DNA of 57,926 bases. Source: Candidatus Fermentithermobacillaceae bacterium. GTDB lineage: Bacteria > Bacillota > Sulfobacillia > Fermentithermobacillales > DUSS01. The stretch is taken from positions 1 to 57,926 of the forward strand of contig DUSS01000063.1 in the NCBI GenBank assembly GCA_012842495.1. Reading direction: 5' to 3'. Each line of letters starts with the position of its first letter. Positions within the stretch are counted from its first letter, which is position 1. Position numbers and translations under genes: made by a program. Of this stretch, positions 17,651 through 24,469 are shown in pieces. The notes below the pieces were generated by a model. That model was not told the DNA's origin, made no database searches, and saw only the letters and a list, made by a program, of their open reading frames with translations.

Positions 17651-17679
17651 TTGAGCCCATTGCATGCGGGGCGTATTAT
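17651..17679 (+). promoter_or_regulatory. sigma-A-type promoter for the DUF554 gene
   Basis: TTGAGC (17651-17656), 17-nt spacer, TATTAT (17674-17679). Lies back to back with the proS promoter and 142 nt before the DUF554 start. Confidence 0.55.
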
Positions 17680-17821
17680 GATCTCACATCGAATCCCGGC
17701 ACGCACTTTGAAGAGACGTGTACGGAATAAACGAAGCAGGCAATTCGGTGCGCGCCGCAAGGAAAAAGAAACCACGTCATTAGGGTGAGGCACCCAGAAC
17801 AAACCGTAGGGGTTTTGTTAA

Positions 17822-18673
17822 ATGACCGGAACACTCTTAAACATGCTCACGGTAAGCATCGGCGGGGCTCTCGGTCTTCTGGCCGGCAGAAGACTCTCAG
17901 CGAAATTTCAGACAGCTGTCATGAACGTCCTTGGCCTTTTCACAACCGTTTTAGGCGTGAACATGGCCTTGAAAACGTCGAACCCCCTGGTGTTGCTGGC
18001 AAGCCTTCTTGCGGGCACTGCGTTGGGAGAATGGATCGACCTCGATAAAAGACTCGAGCGCCTGGGCGTGTTTCTCCAGCGCAGGTTCGCCGCGGTTAAT
18101 TCCAAACCATCTGCCGCGGAAGAGTTGACCCGCGACGCGGAATCGACTCTGAACCAAGGAGCGGTCCCGAACAAAGAACCGGGCCCGGCTGGAGAAACGG
18201 CCGTGAAGGAACGACCCGTCCCGAACCGGGGACCAGGTCTCCACACAAGGTCACCACAAACGAGCTCGAGCTTCGTAGCCGGTTTCGTCGGGGCATCCCT
18301 TTTGTTTTGCGTGGGGCCCATGGCGATAATGGGCGCGATTCAAGACGGCCTCACGGGCGACTACAGCACCCTGGCGATAAAGGCCGTGATGGATGGGTTC
18401 GCGGCCATCGTTCTAGCTTCTTCCATGGGCGCAGGGGTGCTCTTTTCCGCTTTTACTATCCTGGTCTACCAGGGCTCTATAACCATGGCCGCCGGACTTG
18501 TCCAGGGAATTCTCACTCCGGCGATGGTATCGGAACTCACCGCCGCCGGGGGAATCCTCATTTTCGCCATAGGGCTGGGGCTTCTCGAAATAAGGCGGGT
18601 TAAGGTTGCCAACATGCTCCCTGCGATTTTCTTCGCGCCCCTCGTTTACCATCTCTTTGGGCTTTTTAACTAG
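17822..18673 (+). CDS. DUF554 family membrane protein
   Basis: 283 aa. Matches the DUF554 layout: 'GTLLNMLTVSIGGALGLLAGRRLS' at the N-terminus, 'NPLVLLASLLAGTALGEWIDLDKRLERLG', then 'FVGASLLFCVGPMAIMGAIQDGLTGDYSTLAIKAVMDGFAA' and three or four more membrane segments. Function is unknown in the family; it is usually annotated as a possible transporter. Between residues about 90 and 145 lies a hydrophilic, Pro/Glu/Arg-rich linker with imperfect repeats (VPNKEPGPAGE, VPNRGPG) that is much longer than usual and looks like expanded low-complexity sequence. ATG at 17822 follows AGGGGT. Confidence 0.9.
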   Translation: MTGTLLNMLTVSIGGALGLLAGRRLSAKFQTAVMNVLGLFTTVLGVNMALKTSNPLVLLASLLAGTALGEWIDLDKRLERLGVFLQRRFAAVNSKPSAAEELTRDAESTLNQGAVPNKEPGPAGETAVKERPVPNRGPGLHTRSPQTSSSFVAGFVGASLLFCVGPMAIMGAIQDGLTGDYSTLAIKAVMDGFAAIVLASSMGAGVLFSAFTILVYQGSITMAAGLVQGILTPAMVSELTAAGGILIFAIGLGLLEIRRVKVANMLPAIFFAPLVYHLFGLFN

Positions 18674-18740
18674 GTACCGGCACACGGGGGGCCGGTGTGA
18701 AACTCAGCCAGGACCGGACTCACGCCGCACCCGCCGCCAG

Positions 18741-19490
18741 CTAACATCGCCACGCCTCGAGCCTCTTTCGCCTCATCGTGAGAAAACGGGTGAGATTATC
18801 CATGCTGGCATTGACGATCTGTTCCCTGCGTATCCCGGCATCCAGAGCTAGTTTCAAGGCGCGGGATACCTCCCCCACGTTCCACGGGGAATGTGCGTCG
18901 CTCGCCACGCTCACGAGCGTGCCGTGTTGAGCACACAGCTTGGCGACTACCAGACAACGTTCCATGCTGCCCGGTCTTGCGAAGAAGCTGTTTTCGTTGA
19001 TCTCCAGGGCTTTGTCGTATCTGGTAGCTTCCAGAACGCATGCCTCGAGGTCCACCGGGTATTGCGGGTTTCCGGGGTGAGCGATAATGTCTACCAGGGG
19101 ATTTCGAATAGCCGCGGTCATGGCCTGGGTATTCCAATCGAGCCCCCGGCCTTCGATGCCACAGGCGGGGTGCAAGCCGGCGATCACTAAGTCCAGGTCC
19201 CGCGCTATTTCGGACGGTAAGTCTATCGAACCGTCCGAACCCGCGATGTTCCCCTCGACACCTTTGAGGATCATCACGCCCATATAACTCTGAGGCAGAA
19301 CGTGCAAGTTCCTGAAGTAGTAAGGACGCGGACCGTCCGCCATTCCGGGTCCGTGATCGGTGATAGCTAGGGCACGAAGGCCCTTTTCGTGGGCCGCCCG
19401 CACGTTCTCCATTACCGTCCCAAAAGCATGACCGCTGCCTACGGTATGCGTGTGAAGATCAGCTTCGACCATAACCTCCATAGCTTCCAT
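18741..19490 (-). CDS. PHP-domain phosphoesterase (YcdX-like)
   Basis: 249 aa from the ATG at 19490, which has GGAAGGG upstream; starts at 19523 and 19472 are also open. The trinuclear metal site of the YcdX-type PHP family is visible in order: 'ADLHTHTVGSGH', 'ITDHGPGM', 'GVEGNI', 'AGLHPAC', 'IAHPGNPQYP' and 'VASDAHSPWNVG'. Members are phosphatases or phosphoesterases of unknown physiological substrate. It is convergent with the DUF554 gene and lies downstream of the coiled-coil membrane protein on the same strand (104-nt gap). Confidence 0.92.
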   Translation of the reverse strand: MEAMEVMVEADLHTHTVGSGHAFGTVMENVRAAHEKGLRALAITDHGPGMADGPRPYYFRNLHVLPQSYMGVMILKGVEGNIAGSDGSIDLPSEIARDLDLVIAGLHPACGIEGRGLDWNTQAMTAAIRNPLVDIIAHPGNPQYPVDLEACVLEATRYDKALEINENSFFARPGSMERCLVVAKLCAQHGTLVSVASDAHSPWNVGEVSRALKLALDAGIRREQIVNASMDNLTRFLTMRRKRLEAWRC

Positions 19491-19594
19491 CACTTCAGCC
19501 CTTCCACCGGAGAAATCATGCAATTACAATGTACGAGACTACTTAAAACTCGTTATCGCGACGACCCACCGGGCAGCCGGGACCGGCTCCCCCT

Positions 19595-20206
19595 TCACTG
19601 TCCACCCGCGGTAGCTTCCCTCAAGACGGCGTGCCATAGAACTGAGAGCCAGTCCCCCGCCGCGGGAGAGTCTCCGGCGAGCTCCGAAGCGGCCCTGTCC
19701 AGAAGAGTCTTCACATCTTCTGGAAGGTCCGTAATCGCTCCTAAAAGCTCTTGAGCCAGCCTCACCTCCCGCAAAGCTACCCCCCGGTTCCCCATGGTGT
19801 GTTCGACCCTTGCCACGGTGAGAGAGTCCAGCGCGGAGAGGAGTTTAGCCGTTCTCGGATCCACCCTCACCTCAACCGGCCCCGTTGCCTGCCCAGAGGC
19901 ACCCTCCGCCGTGGCAGCACGCGCGAGGGTCTCCTCCACACTCTTTTTGAGAGCTTCCATATCCTGTTCGACTTGAGCCAGGCGAGACTTCAAAGCTTCC
20001 TGCCCGGAAGCATCCTTTGCCTGGTAGGATGATACAAGCGGTCTCAGCACAGGCGCCATGAATTCCGCGGTTTTTTCCGGATAGTACGTCGCCATAAGCC
20101 ACAGCGCCACGCCGGACACCACCGGGACCAAAGCTACAAAAAGGACCGCACCGACGACAGCTTTCACATAATACCAGGCCTTCGATGATGCAGACGTTTG
20201 GCTCAC
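19595..20206 (-). CDS. unknown membrane-anchored coiled-coil protein
   Basis: About 203 aa from a GTG at 20206 that has GGAGGGG 8 nt upstream (the frame is open to 20245). One membrane segment near residues 16-36 (VKAVVGAVLFVALVPVVSGVALWLMATYY), then a heptad-rich helix ('EALKSRLAQVEQDMEALKKSVEETLARAA') and a C-terminal helical domain of about 90 residues ('ALDSLTVARVEHTMGNRGVALREVRLAQELLGAI'). I do not recognise a family. The topology suggests a bitopic protein with an oligomeric outer or inner domain. Neighbours (PHP phosphoesterase below, ptsI terminator above) give little clue. Confidence 0.75.
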   Translation of the reverse strand: MSQTSASSKAWYYVKAVVGAVLFVALVPVVSGVALWLMATYYPEKTAEFMAPVLRPLVSSYQAKDASGQEALKSRLAQVEQDMEALKKSVEETLARAATAEGASGQATGPVEVRVDPRTAKLLSALDSLTVARVEHTMGNRGVALREVRLAQELLGAITDLPEDVKTLLDRAASELAGDSPAAGDWLSVLWHAVLREATAGGQ

Positions 20207-20457
20207 CGGCATCCCCTCCTGTAAATCCCTATGCGGGTTATCCAAGCAGTCCCCTCCGGTCCTGCGCGGTAGTTACCCGAATTCTCCGGACCGGTGGTCA
20301 ACTCCTCGGGGGAAGCACATCGAGAGAATTTTCAGAGAAGACGGCCGGTACCTCCCGCATTCCCCACGTCCTCATGGGCGAAAACGACAACCCCGGTTCA
20401 GCGCCGGTCATCGCGCCAGAGATTTAAAAATTCAAACTCGGACCGGCAATCAGAAAC

Positions 20458-20488
20458 CCGGCCCGGGACCGCCCTGACCCCGGGCCGG
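20458..20488 (-). terminator. terminator of the PTS operon
   Basis: Perfect 10-bp GC-only stem (CCGGCCCGGG, 20458-20467, with its complement at 20479-20488), 11-nt loop, located 16 nt after the ptsI stop. On the minus strand it is followed by GTTTCTGATT, a weak U-tract. The rest of the 297-nt gap (20207-20503) shows no gene. Confidence 0.65.
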
Positions 20489-20503
20489 CCCACCACGCCG
20501 AGA

Positions 20504-22240
20504 TCAAAGCTTGGACACGAAGTCCAGAAGATAGTCCCGGATCTCCTTGGCGTCTGTCATCTTCATGACAGCTTCTTTGACTTCTTCAGCTCGTTTCAAG
20601 TCGAGTTTTCTGACGATCTCTTTGCACCTGGGAACCGAGCTCGGGGCCATGCTCAGTTCGTCTATGCCCATCCCGACGAGAAGCGGGACCGCCTCGGGTA
20701 TGCCTGCCATTTCTCCGCACATCCCCACCCATATCCCCGCCTCGCGCCCGCTCTTTATCGTCCTTTCGATGAGTCTCAACACCGCTGGATGAAATGGATC
20801 GCTGAGGGAACCAAGTTCGGGGTTTCCTCTGTCGGCGGCCATGGTGTACTGCACCAGGTCATTCGTGCCGATGCTGAAGAAGTCGCACTCCCTGGCGAGG
20901 ACGTCGGCGCACACCGCCGCAGCGGGTATCTCCACCATTATGCCCACTTCGAAACCGGCGATCTCATGTCCTTCCCGCTCAAGATCCCGTTTGACCTCAT
21001 CCAGGATGCGCTTGGCCTCGCGAAGCTCGTCCACCGTCGCGATCATCGGGAACATTATCTTCAGATTTCCATACCGGGAAGCCCGGAGGAGACCTCTCAG
21101 CTGGGTCCTGAAGAGTTCCTTTTCCTTAAGGCACAGGCGTATAGCCCGCACCCCGAGGAAGGGGTTGTCTTCCGCGGGCAGGTTGAGGTAGGGGATTTCC
21201 TTGTCCCCTCCGATGTCCAGGGTTCTGATGACGACGGGACGGGGGCTCAATCCTTCTAAGACCTCGCGGTATGCGGCAAACTGCTCTTCTTCGCCGGGCA
21301 TTACGTCTCTGTCGATGAACAAAAACTCGGTACGGAACAGTCCGACACCCTCGGCACCGGCTCTCAGCACCAGGGACACGTCTTTGGGTGAGCCGATGTT
21401 GGCGGAAGTCTCGATTCGACGCCCATCCAGGGTCACCGACGGCAGATCCCGGAGTTTCTCCAGCCGCTGTCTCTCTTTCTCATAAGCTTGCGCTTTCTTG
21501 CGGACTTCGGATACCAAGGATTCGTCCGGCCTTACGAGAACTTCACCGCTTTCCCCGTCAACGGCCACCAGGTCACCCCCGCAGATGCTGGATGTAGCCT
21601 GTATGGTGCCGACTACGGCGGGAATCCCCAAAGACCTCGCTAAAATCGCGGTGTGACCCGTCTTCCCTCCGTAGTCGAGCACGATTCCCTTCACCTTCGA
21701 TGGGTCCAGCGATGCAGTATCAGAAGGTGCCAGATCCCGCGCCACCAGCACAGACCCATCTTCGAGGGAATCCAGAGAGGCTTCGGGAATTCCCTTCAAG
21801 CACCTGACAAGCCGCTTTCCGATGTCCCTGAGGTCGTTGGCCCGTTGCCTGAAGTAGTCGTCGGGGATCTGCTCCAGGGTCCTGGCCATTTCCAGGCAGG
21901 CGAGGTAGCACGACTGCTCGGCAGGCAGAAACCGTTCCGCGATGTTTTTGGTTATGCTTTCCAGGAGCGACGGGTCATTTACCATCATTTCCTGAGCGAA
22001 GAATATCTCCGCCGCTTCTTTACCCGCTTTTTTCGAAACCTTGCTTCCAATGTCTTTGAGTTCGCCGGAAGCTTTGGCGATAGCTTCCTTGACCCGCCGG
22101 AGTTCCCCATCCACTTGCTCCGGCGCGATCTTCTCTTGCGTCTCGGGACAAATCTCCGCCGCATCGTCAGGAACGTACAAGACGGCGTTTCCCAGAGCTA
22201 TTCCGGGCGCAGCGGGTATGCCTTTTATCATCAGCGCCAT
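20504..22240 (-). CDS. ptsI: PTS enzyme I (phosphoenolpyruvate-protein phosphotransferase)
   Basis: 578 aa from the ATG at 22240, 2 nt after the HPr stop, with GGAGGG upstream; the longer frame is not conserved. N-terminal HPr-binding domain, then the phosphohistidine motif 'DYGGKTGHTAILARSLGIPAVVG', then the PEP-binding barrel ('GAEGVGLFRTEFLFIDRD', 'NPFLGVRAIRLCL', 'FFSIGTNDLVQYTMAADRGN', 'GMCGEMAG' with the catalytic Cys). EI transfers phosphate from PEP to HPr. The residue before the active His is Gly where most EIs have Ser (GGxTSHTAI). Operon with HPr, dehydrogenase and EIIB. Confidence 0.97.
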   Translation of the reverse strand: MALMIKGIPAAPGIALGNAVLYVPDDAAEICPETQEKIAPEQVDGELRRVKEAIAKASGELKDIGSKVSKKAGKEAAEIFFAQEMMVNDPSLLESITKNIAERFLPAEQSCYLACLEMARTLEQIPDDYFRQRANDLRDIGKRLVRCLKGIPEASLDSLEDGSVLVARDLAPSDTASLDPSKVKGIVLDYGGKTGHTAILARSLGIPAVVGTIQATSSICGGDLVAVDGESGEVLVRPDESLVSEVRKKAQAYEKERQRLEKLRDLPSVTLDGRRIETSANIGSPKDVSLVLRAGAEGVGLFRTEFLFIDRDVMPGEEEQFAAYREVLEGLSPRPVVIRTLDIGGDKEIPYLNLPAEDNPFLGVRAIRLCLKEKELFRTQLRGLLRASRYGNLKIMFPMIATVDELREAKRILDEVKRDLEREGHEIAGFEVGIMVEIPAAAVCADVLARECDFFSIGTNDLVQYTMAADRGNPELGSLSDPFHPAVLRLIERTIKSGREAGIWVGMCGEMAGIPEAVPLLVGMGIDELSMAPSSVPRCKEIVRKLDLKRAEEVKEAVMKMTDAKEIRDYLLDFVSKL

Positions 22241-22242
22241 AC

Positions 22243-22509
22243 CTATGCGCCCTCCAGGCCATTTTCTACGAGGCTCACGAGCTTTTGCAGGGCTGTATTT
22301 TCGTTTTCCCCTTCGGTGATGATGGATATCTCCTGTCCGCACTTCACGCCCAAAGCCAGCACCTGCAGAATGCTCTTGGCGTCCGCCCGCTTACCGTCGG
22401 ACTCCACGGTGATCTTGCAAGGGTACTTCATGGCTTCCTGGACGAAAAGCGCAGCGGGTCTTGCGTGCAAACCTACCTTGTTCTTAACTTTTACCGTAGC
22501 TCTTACCAC
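22243..22509 (-). CDS. ptsH: PTS phosphocarrier HPr
   Basis: 88 aa. The phosphorylated His15 is in 'NKVGLHARPAALFV', and Ser46 in 'DAKSILQVLALG' matches the HPr-kinase site, so the protein should be subject to both PEP-dependent and ATP-dependent phosphorylation, as in other Bacillota. Presence of His15 excludes Crh. It is followed directly by ptsI (2 nt). The gene is 54 nt downstream of the dehydrogenase gene. Confidence 0.96.
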   Translation of the reverse strand: MVRATVKVKNKVGLHARPAALFVQEAMKYPCKITVESDGKRADAKSILQVLALGVKCGQEISIITEGENENTALQKLVSLVENGLEGA

Positions 22510-22563
22510 TTTCCGGCCCCTCCCACGAATTTCTCGTTAGACTTCTGGATTCAATCGGACACA

Positions 22564-23655
22564 TCAGGACTCGCCGGCGGGGGCGATGACCACCTTCATA
22601 CCCTCGCCTCTCAAAGCCAGCTGAAACCCCCTATCCACCTCCTCCAGTGGCAGAACGTGTGTAACTATCTCTCCAAAACCCCCCTGGTCTTGCACCAGCA
22701 TATCGATGGCTTTTTTGAAATGACGCCTGCCGGAGTTCCTAGATCCCACCAGTTTGATTTCCCTGCGGTGAATCGCCTCCACGTCCAAAGGAACCATCCG
22801 GTGCTCCGGCGCAAGACCCGAAAATAGCAGCACCTGGCCTCCTTTCCTGGTCAAGGACACCGCCTGAGAGTGAGCTTCCCGAGAAGCACATGCCACGATA
22901 ACGGCACTGGCGCCTTCCCCGCCCGTGAGGTCGAGAACAGCGTCCTCGATGCTCGTCTCCGCAGAGTTCACCTTCACGTCCCACGAAGAAGCGGGTGCCA
23001 GCTTCAGGCGGCTATCCTTTACATCCACCAGAATCACCTGGGACGCGCCTCTCATTTTCGACACGATCCCGTGCATGCACCCTACGGGACCGGCCCCCAG
23101 GATTACCACAGTGTCCCCGGGGAAAACATCTATTTTCTCATGCCCGCATATGACGCAGGCCAGCGGCTCGACCAGGCTCGCCACGGCGCTGGAAATGATC
23201 GGAGGCAGCTCGAAGACCGCGCCGTAAAGCACGCTCGTTACGGGTACGAAAGCGAGTTCGCTGAAACCCGAAGGCGCCTCGAAACCCACGTGAGTCCTCT
23301 TTCCGCACATGTGCTCGTCGCCGCGAAGACACTCTGTACAAACCCCGCAAGAGACAGACGAAACGACAAGCCTGGCCCCGGGCTTGAACCGGCCCTCCCG
23401 TTCACCGGGCACGGCCACGTTCCCGAGCAATGCGTCTATGACCCTGAGCACAACCTCGTGACCGGGCTCCCGCCTCCGCGTCCCAGGCCCCCGGAGATAT
23501 GTCCTCAGATCGCTGCCGCAGATACCGCAAGCCAGCACCTCGCACAAAAAGCCTTCACCGCGCAACTCGAGGCGGGGTACCTCCCTGACCACCATCTTCC
23601 CTGGGGCCTCGAGAAACGCAGTTTTCATTCGAAATTCATCTGCGGCGGAGGACAT
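22564..23655 (-). CDS. zinc-dependent medium-chain dehydrogenase (sorbitol/threonine dehydrogenase-like)
   Basis: 363 aa. Catalytic zinc ligands in 'CGICGSDLR' and 'PGHEV', structural zinc Cys quartet in 'SCGVCTECLRGDEHMC', NAD(P)-binding Rossmann motif 'VVILGAGPVGCMHGIV' with an acidic residue at the end of the second strand ('VILVDVKDSR'), which favours NAD. It probably oxidises a polyol or sugar-alcohol, or reduces a keto sugar; the exact substrate cannot be told. Start ATG 23655 has GGAGGTGCG 5-6 nt upstream. Its place between EIIB and HPr suggests that it acts on the compound sensed or imported by the PTS. Confidence 0.93.
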   Translation of the reverse strand: MSSAADEFRMKTAFLEAPGKMVVREVPRLELRGEGFLCEVLACGICGSDLRTYLRGPGTRRREPGHEVVLRVIDALLGNVAVPGEREGRFKPGARLVVSSVSCGVCTECLRGDEHMCGKRTHVGFEAPSGFSELAFVPVTSVLYGAVFELPPIISSAVASLVEPLACVICGHEKIDVFPGDTVVILGAGPVGCMHGIVSKMRGASQVILVDVKDSRLKLAPASSWDVKVNSAETSIEDAVLDLTGGEGASAVIVACASREAHSQAVSLTRKGGQVLLFSGLAPEHRMVPLDVEAIHRREIKLVGSRNSGRRHFKKAIDMLVQDQGGFGEIVTHVLPLEEVDRGFQLALRGEGMKVVIAPAGES

Positions 23656-23679
23656 CTCGCACCTCCTTGAGGGTGTAGC

Positions 23680-24207
23680 TTAACCGTTGAGAAGTTCGCC
23701 GCCCGCCTCAGCGGCGGCCCCGCCACCGTCCGTCTTCCCGTCAAGGTAAGGGCCTAAATCCACCGGCGCTTCGGCGGGAACGGATTGATAAAACAAGTGA
23801 ACGCCGCTATCCCTGAGAAAACGAAGAGAATCCATTTCTTCCGGCAAGACATAGATGTTGTCCAGGAGTTTTATCCGGCCGATCCGCTTACCCATTCCCC
23901 CGAGGTTCAACCGGGAAAACACGGCGCCGCCCTCGAAAATCTCACATGCGAGAAGGACATTCCTGACGAGTACCAGGCTGTCTTCCCACCCGGTCCAGTA
24001 TGAAGGTGCTTCATGTGCGGTGCACACCACTAACCTGTTGCCGGTGCCCAGGGCCATCTTAAAGACTTCCTGAATGTACTGGTCGCCGGAGACCTCATCG
24101 TCGACTATACAAACGGACGAGCATGAAAGGTGCTTCAGCCACGCGACAACCACCTGTCCGTGAACAAGTCTTTCATCCACCCGAACAAGCTTGGGTTCCC
24201 CCGGCAC
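23680..24207 (-). CDS. PTS mannose/fructose/sorbose family EIIB component
   Basis: About 175 aa from the GTG at 24207, which has AGAGGGG upstream; the frame is open to a GTG at 24231 without a good ribosome site. The mannose-family EIIB signature is clear: 'KLVRVDERLVHGQVVVAWLKHL' with the phosphorylated His at residue 16, then 'IVDDEVSGDQYIQEVFKMA' and the C-terminal 'LLDNIYVLPEEMDSLRFLRDSGVHLFYQSVPAEAP'. A Gly/Ala/Glu-rich tail of about 20 residues follows. In a complete system EIIB takes phosphate from EIIA and passes it to sugar bound by EIIC/EIID. No such permease genes lie nearby. First gene of the sigma-54-type unit. Confidence 0.94.
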   Translation of the reverse strand: MPGEPKLVRVDERLVHGQVVVAWLKHLSCSSVCIVDDEVSGDQYIQEVFKMALGTGNRLVVCTAHEAPSYWTGWEDSLVLVRNVLLACEIFEGGAVFSRLNLGGMGKRIGRIKLLDNIYVLPEEMDSLRFLRDSGVHLFYQSVPAEAPVDLGPYLDGKTDGGGAAAEAGGELLNG

Positions 24208-24246
24208 CGCTGCTATCCCCTCTCCCCGCACAATCCGCTCGCGACT

Positions 24247-24268
24247 TTGAGTCCTGAATTGGACTCAA
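24247..24268. repeat. inverted repeat in the leader of the PTS operon
   Basis: Perfect 8-bp arms (TTGAGTCC and GGACTCAA) around a 6-nt centre, lying between the predicted sigma-54 transcription start and the EIIB start. Could be an operator or an mRNA hairpin in the 5' leader. A second short inverted repeat (TTACAC 24310-24315, GTGTAA 24329-24334) is nearby. Confidence 0.6.
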
Positions 24269-24360
24269 ACCCGAAGATCGGGAGCATGCCCGACCCGTAC
24301 AAGTCCAATTTACACGGTTCGGCGTTTAGTGTAAGGAAGCCACCGCTCTACACAGTATTT

Positions 24361-24377
24361 TAGCAAAATCCGGACCA
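24361..24377 (-). promoter_or_regulatory. sigma-54 (-24/-12) promoter for the EIIB-dehydrogenase-HPr-EI operon
   Basis: Minus strand reads TGGTCCGGATTTTGCTA from 24377 to 24361: invariant GG and GC with exactly the 10-nt spacing of the sigma-54 consensus (TGG-N10-GC) and TTGCT at -12. The start would fall near 24350, giving a leader of about 140 nt. A sigma-54-interacting activator gene ends 92 nt upstream, which strongly supports the assignment. Confidence 0.82.
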
Positions 24378-24469
24378 CTACACACTCGAGGCACTTTCAC
24401 GGGACATACCAGGACCGGCACGGCATACCCGGGACCCCGGTCTACCGGCTGCCAGCAAGCCGGCCACGT

